Below, in pieces: positions 9,671-17,855 of a stretch of DNA of 64,000 bases. A model generated the notes under the pieces. It had not been told where the DNA came from and made no database searches. It saw only the letters and a program-made list of their open reading frames with translations. The stretch's first letter is position 1, and every line of letters begins with the position of its first letter. The stretch comes from an uncultured Lachnospiraceae bacterium (lineage in GTDB: Bacteria; Bacillota; Clostridia; Lachnospirales; Lachnospiraceae): the NCBI GenBank assembly GCA_934317845.1, contig CAKRES010000011.1, forward strand, positions 30,967-94,966, given 5' to 3'. Position numbers and translations under genes: made by a program.

Positions 9671-10546
9671 ATGAATCAGTTATCCGAGAAAAATAAAGGA
9701 ATTTTATTTATCATCAGCGCAGCATTTTGTTTTGCATTGATGAATCTGTTTGTCAAAGCCGCAGGAGATCTGCCCTTTTTTGAAAAAGTATTTTTCCGTA
9801 ATGCGATCGCAATCTTATTTTCCTACAGCGTACTAGTTAAAAACCACATCCCCTTAAAATGTGGCAAAGGAAATGGGTTATTGGTGTGTGGACGTGCCTT
9901 TTTTGGAACTGTCGGTATGTTCGGTAACTTTTATGCCATTGACCGTCTGGCAATTTCAGACGCTTCCATGCTCAATAAACTCTCACCTTTTTTTGCCATC
10001 CTGTTTTCCTATTTTATTTTAAAGGAAAAAGCAAAGCCTTATCAGCTTGCCTGCGTTGCAGTTGCCATGCTCGGCACCATCTTTATCTTAAAACCGGGCG
10101 GAGAAACGCTCCTTTCCTTCCCTGCCTTCATCGGAATGCTTGGTGGAGCCGGAGCAGGACTTGCCTATACCCTGCTTCGTAAAGCCACCGGGCGCGGTGT
10201 AAAAGGACCTTTTATCATCTTTTTCTTTTCCTGCTTCAGCTGTGCGATGTGCCTGCCATTTTTCATTCATTACTATGAGCCAATGACAGCCAGGCAGCTT
10301 CTGTTTATGATCCTTGCAGGCTTTTCCGCAACCGGGGGACAGTTTTCCATCACGGCTGCTTACTCTCATGCAAAAGCAAGTGAGATCTCTGTTTACGATT
10401 ACTCGCAGGTGCTTTTTGCAGGAGTACTGGGATTTACATTTTTAGGCGAGCTGCCGGATGGAATGAGTGTCACCGGGTATGTTATTATTATTGGAGCGTC
10501 AATTGCTATGTTTCTGCTTAATCAGAGGCATACGGAAAATAGCTGA
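9671..10546 (+). CDS. EamA/DMT-family membrane transporter
   Basis: A roughly 291-residue polytopic protein of the drug/metabolite transporter superfamily, with ten predicted membrane helices formed from two EamA repeats. The first repeat begins NKGILFIISAAFCFALMNLF; the second begins after the GGETLLSFPAFIGMLGGAG segment. Typical motifs include FFGTVGMFGNFYAI and, in repeat two, the FSATGGQFSITAAYSHA helix and VLGFTFLGELP. Substrate cannot be told from sequence. The ATG at 9671 is preferred over one at 9644 because AAGGAAGG sits at normal distance before it. Its own promoter lies upstream; it looks monocistronic. Confidence 0.88.
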   Translation: MNQLSEKNKGILFIISAAFCFALMNLFVKAAGDLPFFEKVFFRNAIAILFSYSVLVKNHIPLKCGKGNGLLVCGRAFFGTVGMFGNFYAIDRLAISDASMLNKLSPFFAILFSYFILKEKAKPYQLACVAVAMLGTIFILKPGGETLLSFPAFIGMLGGAGAGLAYTLLRKATGRGVKGPFIIFFFSCFSCAMCLPFFIHYYEPMTARQLLFMILAGFSATGGQFSITAAYSHAKASEISVYDYSQVLFAGVLGFTFLGELPDGMSVTGYVIIIGASIAMFLLNQRHTENS

Positions 10547-10588
10547 TCCCCCTTGCGTGGAAGTTGGTATTTCGCTGGGGAATATTTA
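10547..10588 (+). terminator. Probable terminator of the EamA gene
   Basis: TCCCCCTTGCG pairs with CGCTGGGGA across a 15-base loop and is followed by the T-rich TATTTACTTTT. The gene to the right converges on it. Confidence 0.4.
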
Positions 10589-10623
10589 CTTTTGCAATTG
10601 ATCGATATATGCTGTTTAATATC

Positions 10624-11094
10624 CTAAAATCCCCCATTTTGGTAAGCTCTGGCTATCGCGTAAGATGGCTCATAAAATGCACTGCAATTATAATTATCAA
10701 TTACATCGCAAATCTCGTTGTTGTATACTCTTACGATACCGTCTACATAATCCTCTTGAGATGTCATTGTATCTCTGATCAATCGCTGGTATACCGCCCC
10801 TATATCAAGAGGCGTGGGGATAATTGTGACAAGATCTTTATCAACATCGGTGACATCATAATTTCCGCATTTGAGGTTATAATCATGAATCCAATCTTCT
10901 TCTACTTTTAGCGGATTCTCACAGTGCTGCACATTTGCACAACTCAACAGATGATACAATCCCTCTTTTCCAATCATGTTCACAACGTATTTATTCTTTT
11001 GTTTGATACGTCTTGCAACTCTCTCAATCATATAACACACAAAATATAAGTCGTTGACTTTTATTTCTTCATTCAGAAAGTATTTATTTTTCAC
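10624..11094 (-). CDS. Partner protein of the DUF3990 gene, possibly DUF3791-like at its N-terminus
   Basis: A 156-residue soluble protein. The first 60 residues (VNDLYFVCYMIERVARRI...) have the helix pattern and HCENPLKVEEDWIHDYN segment that recall DUF3791, a family often encoded beside DUF3990. The C-terminal part (DIGAVYQRLIRDTM, EICDVIDNYNCSAFYEPSY) is an additional conserved-looking region I cannot name. Its ATG overlaps the stop of the DUF3990 gene (ATGA), so the pair is translationally coupled. Base composition is AT-richer than the surroundings, consistent with a mobile accessory pair. A role as antitoxin or immunity partner is inference. Confidence 0.7.
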   Translation of the reverse strand: MKNKYFLNEEIKVNDLYFVCYMIERVARRIKQKNKYVVNMIGKEGLYHLLSCANVQHCENPLKVEEDWIHDYNLKCGNYDVTDVDKDLVTIIPTPLDIGAVYQRLIRDTMTSQEDYVDGIVRVYNNEICDVIDNYNCSAFYEPSYAIARAYQNGGF

Positions 11095-11552
11095 AGGGTT
11101 TCACTCCCTTCAAAAGTCAGTGTAGTCAATGCTTTTTCTGTACAGAATACAATTTGATGCGTAGGACAACTAAATTTTACCAGTTCCCAGAATGCATTTC
11201 TTGATATTTCTCCCTCTATATAACCTTCGACAAATTTCCAAATCTGATCATCTGCCATTGGACCTTCAACAATATCATAATTATGCTCAATCCCTCTTCT
11301 GCATTTTACAACAAAATCTAACCATTCATCTGTCATTTGGGGAAATCTTTTTATTTTTAAATTATCACTCTGAATATACTCGTATCTGTTCACTACAGAT
11401 GCCCCATTTCGAGTTAAAGCCCATCGCTTTGCCTGTTTTTCATAAATGGTACAATAAAAGCCATATCCAAAATCCTTGTAGAATCCATTTTGGAGGATAC
11501 GTGGAACAGCTACTTCTATATTACTTCCATGATATATTACATTTCTATCCAT
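11091..11552 (-). CDS. DUF3990 protein, predicted ADP-ribosyltransferase-fold toxin
   Basis: A 153-residue protein recognised by the DUF3990 pattern: N-terminal YHGSNIEVAVP, then DFGYGFYCTIYEKQAKRWA, WLDFVVKCRR, DIVEGPMADDQIW and the late QIVFCTEKALTTLTF. DUF3990 belongs to the ADP-ribosyltransferase fold group and is commonly found with DUF3791 as a toxin-antitoxin-like pair. The YHGS and FGYGFY(C)T segments match the NAD-binding core. TAGGAGGT precedes the ATG at normal distance and includes the stop of an upstream frame (11563-11697). Activity and target are not shown by sequence. Confidence 0.82.
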   Translation of the reverse strand: MDRNVIYHGSNIEVAVPRILQNGFYKDFGYGFYCTIYEKQAKRWALTRNGASVVNRYEYIQSDNLKIKRFPQMTDEWLDFVVKCRRGIEHNYDIVEGPMADDQIWKFVEGYIEGEISRNAFWELVKFSCPTHQIVFCTEKALTTLTFEGSETL

Positions 11553-11562
11553 TGTTTACCTC

Positions 11563-11697
11563 CTATTTTAACATTTTCTCCACAGCCTTATGATACCATA
11601 AATCATGGTTTTCGGCTACCTTGCTGACGTTGAAAAAAGAACCCGGATGTGTTTTGATTGCAGCATATCCACTGATGATTTTCAATTTCTCTCCCGG
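11563..11697 (-). pseudogene. 3' remnant of a gene upstream of the DUF3990 toxin
   Basis: An open frame of 44 codons, bounded upstream by TAA, ends in TAG ten bases before the DUF3990 start, with the toxin's ribosome site just after it, exactly as a preceding operon gene would. It reads ...ISGYAAIKTHPGSFFN, VSKVAENHDLWYHKAVEKMLK. There is no ATG near its beginning; only a TTG at 11685 behind GGGAG could start it. I read it as the end of a lost gene cut off by the hairpin element to its right. A short real gene of about 40 codons remains possible. The family is not recognised. Confidence 0.5.
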
Positions 11698-11707
11698 TTA
11701 CTAAAAT
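11679..11707 (+). promoter_or_regulatory. Promoter for the hairpin RNA candidate
   Basis: TTTTCA (11679-11684), 17 bp, TAAAAT (11702-11707), directly before the hairpin element. It lies inside the remnant frame read on the other strand. Confidence 0.45.
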
Positions 11708-11856
11708 AAGCCCCCTTGTGGGATGCAGTTGTTTTTAAGGCTGATTTGCACTCGCCGGTACTTACGCCCCGTATTCCGGGGCGTTATGTACCGCTGCTGA
11801 GTGCAACAAAGCGAAAGCGTGCCTTTAAAACACTGCACCCACAAAAGGGGCTTTTT
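11708..11856 (+). ncRNA. Long hairpin noncoding RNA candidate, 6S-like architecture
   Basis: About 150 bases fold into one long rod. The outer stem pairs AAGCCCC (11708-11714) with GGGGCTT (11847-11853), TTGTGGG with CCCACAA, TGCAG with CTGCA, and AAGGC with GCCTT. An asymmetric internal loop follows: TGAT on one side and 14 bases containing GCGAAAGC on the other. The distal arm pairs TTGCACTC with GAGTGCAA, CGGTAC with GTACCG, and ACGCCCCG with CGGGGCGT around a five-base loop. A promoter precedes it and TTTTT follows, so the plus strand is the likely transcript. The rod with a central bubble resembles 6S RNA, though it is shorter than most. It may also end dapB transcription from the other side. 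A palindromic mobile element is the alternative. Confidence 0.5.
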
Positions 11857-11882
11857 GTACATCTGTTATAGCAATAATACGC

Positions 11883-12638
11883 CTATCCGATCACCTGCTG
11901 CATATCATACATGCCAGGTCCTTTGCCTGCTAAGAATTTACCTGCCTGCACTGCTCCTTTGGCAAATACTGCTTTGGAGTATGCTGTATGTGAAAATGTA
12001 ATCACTTCATCTGTTCCGGCAAATATAATATCATGATCTCCGACGATCGTGCCACCACGGACTGCGGAGATTCCAATTTCTTTCTTTGGACGCTTCTCTC
12101 TGCGGCTGCTGCGGTCATAGCAATATTCATATGGCTCTTCTAATGCTTCGTTGATAGAATCTGCCAATGCCAGTGCGGTACCGGATGGTGCATCCACTTT
12201 TTTGTTATGGTGCTTCTCGACGATCTCAATATCAAAACCTGCCTGGGCAAATACTTTCGTTGCTTCTTTTACCATTTTAAGCAGGGTATTGATTCCGAGC
12301 GACATATTTGCGGAACGAAGGATCGCTACCTTTTTGCTCGCCTCTTCCACCTTTGCAAGCTGCTCTTCGCTTAAGCCTGTCGTACATAATACTACCGGGA
12401 TCTGACGCTCTACTGCATATTCTAATAAATGATCTACTGCAACGGCTGCCGCAAAATCAATAATGACATCCGCATTGACATCACAATCAAAAATATTGGT
12501 AAATACCGGGTAGTCATTTTCGCGATTATCTACTACATCAATACCTGCTACGATCGATGCATCAGCATCATCTTTCACAATGTCTGTAATGACCTGACCC
12601 ATATGACCATTACAACCGTGCATGATTATCTTTGTCAT
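11883..12638 (-). CDS. dapB: 4-hydroxy-tetrahydrodipicolinate reductase
   Basis: Second committed enzyme of the diaminopimelate/lysine pathway; reduces the DapA product with NAD(P)H. The N-terminal nucleotide site is HGCNGHMGQ; the catalytic and substrate region is EKHHNKKVDAPSGTA. About 251 residues, the normal length. I choose the ATG at 12636-12638 (MTKIIMHGC) over one three codons upstream because AGGAGG lies only two bases before the upstream ATG. dapB follows dapA by 27 bases and shares its riboswitch-controlled transcript. Confidence 0.97.
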   Translation of the reverse strand: MTKIIMHGCNGHMGQVITDIVKDDADASIVAGIDVVDNRENDYPVFTNIFDCDVNADVIIDFAAAVAVDHLLEYAVERQIPVVLCTTGLSEEQLAKVEEASKKVAILRSANMSLGINTLLKMVKEATKVFAQAGFDIEIVEKHHNKKVDAPSGTALALADSINEALEEPYEYCYDRSSRREKRPKKEIGISAVRGGTIVGDHDIIFAGTDEVITFSHTAYSKAVFAKGAVQAGKFLAGKGPGMYDMQQVIG

Positions 12639-12665
12639 CTGTCTCATTTCCTCCTGTTTCGTCTG

Positions 12666-13553
12666 TTATTTAATAATTCCGGCCTCGATCATTGCTTTCT
12701 TTAAACGCTCTGCGTTCTGTGGCTCGATCTCCGTCATCGGACGTCTTAATGTACCTCCGCAAAGTCCCATCAGTTCAACTGCTTTCTTTACCGGGATTGG
12801 ATTTACTTCACAGAACAATGCATTACAAAGCTCTAACAGCTCTAACTGGATCTTCACTCCCTTTTCTCTATCACCCTCTAAATATTCCATTACCATGTCA
12901 TGTGTCTGTCTTGGAGCAACGTTGCTGAGTACAGAGATCACGCCTTTTCCACCTAAGGAAAGCAGTGGGATGACCTGATCGTCATTTCCGGAATAAATAT
13001 CAATGCAGCCCTGTGCTAAAGATGCCAGTTTGACTACCTGTGAAATGTTACCACTGGCTTCCTTGATGCCGACGATGTTTGGTACCGTCTTAGCAAGCTC
13101 TACTGCGGTCTCCGGCTGAATGTTACATCCGGTACGGCTTGGAACATTATAAAGGATGATCGGCAGGGAAACGGATTCTGCCACCATGGTGAAATGCTCC
13201 TTCAAACCTTTCTGTGTTGCCTTGTTATAATATGGAGTTACAACTAACAGTGCATCTGCACCGATCTTCTCTGCTTCCTTAGAAAGATAGATTGCTGTTT
13301 CCGTACAGTTAGAACCTGTACCTGCTACCACAGGAACTCTCTTGTTTACATGCTCTACACAGGCACGGATCGTATCCAAATGCTCCTCATGTGTCATCGT
13401 AGCCGACTCACCTGTCGTACCGCAAATGATGATCGCATCGGTTCCATTTTCAATCTGGAAATCGATCAACTCATTTAATTTTGCAAAATCAATTGCTCCA
13501 TCCTCTTTAAATGGTGTCACTAATGCCACACCTGCACCTGTAAAAATTGCCAT
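12666..13553 (-). CDS. dapA: 4-hydroxy-tetrahydrodipicolinate synthase
   Basis: Condenses pyruvate with aspartate semialdehyde, the entry step to lysine and diaminopimelate. About 296 residues. Seen: GTTGESATM, YNVPSRTG with the catalytic tyrosine, and GIKEASGN with the Schiff-base lysine. A longer frame reaches 13625, but AGGAGGT lies ten bases before the ATG at 13551-13553 and homologs begin MAIFTGAG. Directly upstream lie a terminator, a lysine riboswitch and a strong promoter, so transcription should fall when lysine is plentiful. Confidence 0.97.
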   Translation of the reverse strand: MAIFTGAGVALVTPFKEDGAIDFAKLNELIDFQIENGTDAIIICGTTGESATMTHEEHLDTIRACVEHVNKRVPVVAGTGSNCTETAIYLSKEAEKIGADALLVVTPYYNKATQKGLKEHFTMVAESVSLPIILYNVPSRTGCNIQPETAVELAKTVPNIVGIKEASGNISQVVKLASLAQGCIDIYSGNDDQVIPLLSLGGKGVISVLSNVAPRQTHDMVMEYLEGDREKGVKIQLELLELCNALFCEVNPIPVKKAVELMGLCGGTLRRPMTEIEPQNAERLKKAMIEAGIIK

Positions 13554-13613
13554 AATCTTATGACCTCCTTCAATAATATTCTCTATGATTTCAAATATTA
13601 GTTTGCCTGAAAG

Positions 13614-13644
13614 TAAAAAAACCAACGCAGGATATGCGCTGGTT
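13614..13644 (-). terminator. Intrinsic terminator of the lysine riboswitch
   Basis: On the minus strand AACCAGCGCATATCCTGCGTTGGTT forms a GC-rich hairpin followed by TTTTTT, between the riboswitch aptamer and dapA. It is the expression platform expected for lysine-dependent attenuation. Confidence 0.85.
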
Positions 13645-13838
13645 ACGAATTCTAATTCACTAGCAGCACTCCATCAAACGATGACAGTCATAAGGTTCTT
13701 TACCGTATGCCCAGGAAATGAAACATAGAGCCTTCATCCCTTCGGCGTTGCTCCCTTTTCGCTCTCTTCTTCTGCTCTCTATCGCATCCAAAAACGTACT
13801 GATGAGAAACGCGCCTCTACTAAAATCTGAAATTATCT
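13645..13838 (-). promoter_or_regulatory. Lysine riboswitch (L box)
   Basis: The leader of dapA reads, on the minus strand, TAGTAGAGGCGCG then TCATCAGTA near 13800-13820, an internal CCGAAGGG, then GGCATACGGTAAAGAACC, ACTGTCATCG and TGGAGTGCTGCT. These are the conserved L-box blocks in the right order and spacing. An outer P1 helix can pair the two ends. It is followed at once by a terminator. L boxes bind lysine and stop transcription of lysine genes. This explains the 338-base gap between dapA and the cobO-like gene. Confidence 0.93.
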
Positions 13839-13844
13839 TATATT

Positions 13845-13873
13845 ATGATACGCTCCCGATTGTATATTGTCAA
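13845..13873 (-). promoter_or_regulatory. Promoter of the dapA-dapB operon
   Basis: Consensus TTGACA (13868-13873), 17 bp, TATCAT (13845-13850) on the minus strand, immediately before the riboswitch. It lies just after the stop codon of the cobO-like gene. Confidence 0.88.
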
Positions 13874-13891
13874 CCGGTTATTGCAAATAAA

Positions 13892-14392
13892 TCAAGAATC
13901 TTCTGTCATTTTCACGGTTCTGATCTCAAATACATCACTGACATACGGCGTAAGCTGCAGCGGCATATTCCGCCCGGTCAAAATAACTTCCATTTCCTCA
14001 TCCTTCATTTCAAGAAGACGGATCACATCCTCCATTTCAATAATGTGGTGATCCACCAATCCTAAAATCTCATCAATGACAAGCAGATCACATTCCCCTG
14101 TGACCAACACTTTTTTTACATAGTTAAGACCATTGTGAATGTTAGCATCCTCCGCCATCTGCTCTTCCTTGCTCAGATCCGCATAAGCCTCCGCATTACT
14201 CTCAAAACGGAACAGGCGGATCTCCGGCTCTAACCGCTTTAAGCATGCCAACTCATCTACATTACTTCCTTTTAAGAACTGAACAATGATCACTTCTTTT
14301 CCTACACTTGCGTATTTAATACATTGACCAATGGCGGCATTGGATTTTCCGTGGCCATCTCCACAATACACACGCACATGATTATACGACAT
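13892..14392 (-). CDS. Cob(I)alamin/corrinoid adenosyltransferase, CobO/BtuR family
   Basis: A 166-residue P-loop protein. It opens with YCGDGHGKSNAAIG in the Walker A position, continues with VIIVQFLKG and has the Walker B-like LLVIDEILGLVD, then VILTGRNMP, all typical of CobO/BtuR enzymes that transfer adenosyl to cobalt. The P-loop ends GKSN rather than the common GKTT, which may alter ATP handling. It stands alone, away from other cobalamin genes, so a salvage or housekeeping role is more likely than de novo synthesis. AAAGGAGAG precedes the ATG, and a promoter is visible. Confidence 0.85.
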   Translation of the reverse strand: MSYNHVRVYCGDGHGKSNAAIGQCIKYASVGKEVIIVQFLKGSNVDELACLKRLEPEIRLFRFESNAEAYADLSKEEQMAEDANIHNGLNYVKKVLVTGECDLLVIDEILGLVDHHIIEMEDVIRLLEMKDEEMEVILTGRNMPLQLTPYVSDVFEIRTVKMTEDS

Positions 14393-14431
14393 GTCATCTC
14401 TCCTTTTATCCCAACCAGATAGTTAAGTGAT

Positions 14432-14460
14432 ACTGTATCATAAAATTCACTATTATGCAA
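14432..14460 (-). promoter_or_regulatory. Promoter for the CobO-like gene
   Basis: TTGCAT (14455-14460), 17 bp, TACAGT (14432-14437). The -10 lies within the palindrome TGATACAGTATCA, which might be an operator. Confidence 0.55.
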
Positions 14461-14490
14461 ATAGGACTGTCTAAACAGACAATCCTACTC
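14461..14490 (-). terminator. Terminator of the Ssb-like gene
   Basis: On the minus strand AGGATTGTCTGTTTAGACAGTCCTATTTG folds into a stem of about ten base pairs with a short loop; the T run after it is weak. Confidence 0.45.
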
Positions 14491-14534
14491 ACGATAACCA
14501 CTTATTATTCACATTTTAAACGTCCGAGATATAG

Positions 14535-15173
14535 CTAAGCTTCTTCCTCCTCCAGACACTCAATCTTGCTTACAGAAATCTCATAGGCGACACGATTAAC
14601 CACCTGATCTTCTCCAACCTTTTTCTGGTATTGACGGCTTTGGATCCGTCCCCAGAGCTGAATGTGTGCACCGACCTCAAGATTCCCTGCAAATCTTGCA
14701 TTTCTTCCCCAGCAAATACAAGGGATATAATCAGATTTACCGTAGGCACGGTTGACTGCCAATAAAAGATCTGCAATCTCTCTGCCAAGTGGTGTCATAC
14801 GATACACCGGTTTCTTGCAGATAAATCCATCTAAAAAGATCTGATTCGGCTTGCTGTACTCTTCGCCATCCTCCATCATACGCACTTCTCTGGCAAATAA
14901 AGATAAGATCAGACGATTCTTCTCATCTTCATGTTTATTATAGGAACGGAACTGTCCCTTCACCTCAATGCGGCATCCGTGATAATCCTTTTTAACATCT
15001 ATGATCCGTTCTGAAATCATAACCGGAATGATGTCGTACGCATCAGATAAACGATCCACCTTTAAATCCACGTTATAAAATCCTTCGCCATAAAGCTCAT
15101 GGCTGAATGTAAAATCTGATACGACCTCTCCTGCTACTACTGCCTGGTTATTCAAGAAAATTTTTTCTGTCAT
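14535..15173 (-). CDS. Single-stranded-DNA-binding-like protein with two OB-folds
   Basis: A 212-residue protein that I read as two tandem OB-fold units. Unit one begins NNQAVVAGEVVSDFTFSHE and holds IEVKGQFRSYN; unit two begins IFLDGFICKKPVYRMTPLGREIADLLLAVNR and holds YIPCICWGRNARFAGNLEVGAHIQLWGRIQSR, which strongly matches Ssb/PriB-type sequences. Clostridia often carry such duplicated Ssb-like proteins beside the true Ssb. It ends with an acidic tail (LEEEEA), in the place where Ssb proteins have their partner-binding tip, though the usual phenylalanine is missing. It probably binds single-stranded DNA. Confidence 0.8.
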   Translation of the reverse strand: MTEKIFLNNQAVVAGEVVSDFTFSHELYGEGFYNVDLKVDRLSDAYDIIPVMISERIIDVKKDYHGCRIEVKGQFRSYNKHEDEKNRLILSLFAREVRMMEDGEEYSKPNQIFLDGFICKKPVYRMTPLGREIADLLLAVNRAYGKSDYIPCICWGRNARFAGNLEVGAHIQLWGRIQSRQYQKKVGEDQVVNRVAYEISVSKIECLEEEEA

Positions 15174-15289
15174 TATTATTCTTTCTCCCTTCTGACTGTA
15201 TCTCTAACCATTTTATACCTATGCCTGAAAAACTGCAATTAGACCACAAAACGTTACAAATCTCTTAACCAAATCTTTACCGTTCAAAG

Positions 15290-15736
15290 TCAGGTCTTCC
15301 GGCTGGTATATTCTATCAGCTTGTCATACATCTCCTGGGCCTTTTCGCCAACCCCTTCGACGTGCATCACCAAGTTATACTTACCGGATAAAATATGGAT
15401 CATATAATAATCCATGTCAACGCGCGGCTGATTGATCGTCACAGACGTGATCTTCTCATAAGGAAGAAGCACCTCTCCCCTGTGCGTCAGCAGCTTCAAA
15501 TACTCCGGCAGTATAATGTATGTAACATCATATGCTGATATTCCAAATGACTGTTTCACGTAGGAAAACCCTACGAGAAAGAACACGACGGCAATTGCCA
15601 TTCCGATCGCTTTGACCGGTGACACTCCCTTTGTTACCGCGCGTTCCATATAAAGAACAGCAAACGCCATAAAGGCGATGCCAATAATTCTGATCCCTCT
15701 TCGATAAGAACTCCTTCTTCTTGATGTGTATTCCAT
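15290..15736 (-). CDS. Small membrane protein with PH-like C-terminal region
   Basis: About 148 residues. An arginine-rich start (SRRRSSYRRG) is followed by two membrane helices (about residues 15-60), then a cytoplasmic beta-rich part (VTYIILPEYLKLLTHRGEVLLPYEKITSVTI) resembling bacterial PH-like domains. The ATG at 15734-15736 is preferred because AAGAGGTG precedes it; the frame is open to 15796. No function is assigned. It lies between typA (divergent) and the Ssb-like gene. Confidence 0.7.
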   Translation of the reverse strand: MEYTSRRRSSYRRGIRIIGIAFMAFAVLYMERAVTKGVSPVKAIGMAIAVVFFLVGFSYVKQSFGISAYDVTYIILPEYLKLLTHRGEVLLPYEKITSVTINQPRVDMDYYMIHILSGKYNLVMHVEGVGEKAQEMYDKLIEYTSRKT

Positions 15737-15914
15737 GTTGCACCTCTTCGTCGTCTGTATCATGCTGTCCGGACATTTAGGAAATGCAATACCCATTCAC
15801 CGATTGCCTTTCCTATACGTTCATTATATCAGAACAATCGCTAAAATACCATGATTGTTGTACAAAATATTTCGACATATTCACCGAAAATACCCCGAAA
15901 TCTATTGTTTTACC

Positions 15915-15943
15915 TTGTAACACGGGGGTTCATGTGCTATGAT
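15915..15943 (+). promoter_or_regulatory. Promoter for typA
   Basis: TTGTAA (15915-15920), 17 bp, TATGAT (15938-15943), with a TG one base before the -10 (extended -10). Confidence 0.75.
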
Positions 15944-15996
15944 GATGAAGTTGTGCAGAATAGATCAAGACATTACATGTAGAAAGAAGGTCAATT

Positions 15997-17835
15997 ATGA
16001 AAACCAAACGTGAAGATATTCGAAACGTGGCGATCATTGCCCACGTAGATCACGGAAAAACAACATTAGTAGATGAATTATTAAAGCAAAGCGGTGTGTT
16101 CCGCGCCAATCAGGAAGTGGCAGAACGTGTCATGGATTCCAATGATATTGAGCGTGAACGTGGTATCACTATTTTGTCGAAAAACACCGCTGTTTTTTAT
16201 AAAGATACAAAAATTAACATTATCGACACTCCGGGACATGCCGACTTTGGTGGAGAAGTGGAACGAGTTCTGAAAATGGTGGATGGTGTCATCTTAGTCG
16301 TTGATGCCTTTGAAGGTGCCATGCCGCAGACCAAATTCGTTCTTCGTAAAGCATTGGAGCTGAATCTTTCCGTAGTTGTCTGCATCAATAAGATCGACCG
16401 CCCGGAAGCAAGACCGGAAGAAGTGATCGATGAGATCTTAGATCTGTTTATTGAGCTGGATGCCAACGAGGAACAGCTTGACTGCCCATTCATTTTCGCT
16501 TCCGCCAGAGAAGGAATCGCCTCCTACTCTGCCGACGAGCCGGGAACAGATATGGCTCCGTTATTTGAAACGATCATCAACTACATTCCTGCTCCGGAGG
16601 GAGATCCGGAAGCCCCACTGCAGACGCTGATCAGCACGATCGATTATAACGAATACGTGGGACGTATCGGTGTAGGCAAGATCAGCAATGGTACGATCCA
16701 CGTAAATCAGGAAGCTATGATCGTAAACCATCATGATCCGGATAAGACGCAGCGTGTGCGTATTACCAAGCTGTATGTCTATGACGGTCTGAACAAGGTA
16801 GACGTGCAGGAAGCCAGCATGGGTGATATCGTTGCCCTGTCCGGTATTGCAGACTTAAAGATCGGAGATACGATCTGTGACGTAGATCATGCAGATCCAA
16901 TCCCATTCCAGAAGATCTCAGAGCCAACCATTGCCATGCATTTTCTGGTAAATGACTCCCCTCTTGCCGGACTGGAAGGCAAATATGTCACCAGCCGTCA
17001 TTTGCGTGACCGCCTGTTCCGCGAACTGAATACCGACGTTTCCCTTCGTGTGGAGGAAACAGAAAATACCGATTCTTATAAAGTATCCGGTCGTGGCGAG
17101 CTGCATTTATCCGTATTGATCGAAAATATGCGCCGCGAGGGATATGAATTTGCCGTAAGTAAGGCAGAAGTATTATATAAGGAAGATGAAAACGGAAAGA
17201 AGCTTGAGCCGATGGAGCTTGCTACCATCGATGTGCCGGAAGAATTTTCCGGAAATGTCATTCAGGAATTAAGTGCCCGAAAAGGCGAGCTTCAAAATAT
17301 GGCACCGGGAAACGGCGGCTACACCCGTCTGGAATTTTTAATCCCATCCCGTGGCCTGATCGGCTATCGTGGCCAGTTTATGACCGATACCAAAGGAAAT
17401 GGTATCTTAAATACAGAATTTAACGGATACGGCCCATATAAAGGCGATATCCAGTACCGTAAGCAGGGTTCTCTGATCGCATTTGAGGCAGGAGAAAGTA
17501 TCACCTACGGCCTGTTCAATGCACAGGAACGTGGTACCCTCTTCATCGGTCCGGGTCAGAAGGTATACAGCGGCATGATCGTGGGACAGTGCTCTCGTGC
17601 CGAGGACATCGAAGTAAATGTCTGCAAGAAGAAACATTTGACCAATACCCGTTCCTCCGGAGCAGACGATGCACTGACACTGGTTCCTCCAAAACAGCTC
17701 AGTCTGGAGCAGGCACTGGAATTTATCGATACCGATGAGTTACTGGAGATCACACCGGAAAACATCCGTATCCGCAAAAAGATCTTAGATCCAACCGCAC
17801 GTTACCGTGCAACAAGAAAAAATGGTGCCAAATAA
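15997..17835 (+). CDS. typA: Ribosome-associated GTPase TypA/BipA
   Basis: Translational GTPase of 612 residues that acts on the ribosome under stress and in 50S assembly. G1 AHVDHGKTT, switch II DTPGHADFGGEVER, and NKIDRPEARPEE are visible, followed by the EF-G-like domains and the TypA-specific C-terminus (FNGYGPYKGDIQYRKQGSLIAF, KKKHLTNTRSSGADDALTLVPP). AGAAAGAAGGT precedes the ATG. It is monocistronic, with its own promoter and a strong terminator. Confidence 0.98.
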   Translation: MKTKREDIRNVAIIAHVDHGKTTLVDELLKQSGVFRANQEVAERVMDSNDIERERGITILSKNTAVFYKDTKINIIDTPGHADFGGEVERVLKMVDGVILVVDAFEGAMPQTKFVLRKALELNLSVVVCINKIDRPEARPEEVIDEILDLFIELDANEEQLDCPFIFASAREGIASYSADEPGTDMAPLFETIINYIPAPEGDPEAPLQTLISTIDYNEYVGRIGVGKISNGTIHVNQEAMIVNHHDPDKTQRVRITKLYVYDGLNKVDVQEASMGDIVALSGIADLKIGDTICDVDHADPIPFQKISEPTIAMHFLVNDSPLAGLEGKYVTSRHLRDRLFRELNTDVSLRVEETENTDSYKVSGRGELHLSVLIENMRREGYEFAVSKAEVLYKEDENGKKLEPMELATIDVPEEFSGNVIQELSARKGELQNMAPGNGGYTRLEFLIPSRGLIGYRGQFMTDTKGNGILNTEFNGYGPYKGDIQYRKQGSLIAFEAGESITYGLFNAQERGTLFIGPGQKVYSGMIVGQCSRAEDIEVNVCKKKHLTNTRSSGADDALTLVPPKQLSLEQALEFIDTDELLEITPENIRIRKKILDPTARYRATRKNGAK

Positions 17836-17855
17836 GAAGCAGAAACGGCTCTATT

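Noticed and set aside
10564..10911. A 115-codon plus-strand frame antisense to the DUF3990 partner
   Set aside because: It is hydrophobic only by antisense chance, has no ribosome site, and the minus-strand gene is coupled to DUF3990.
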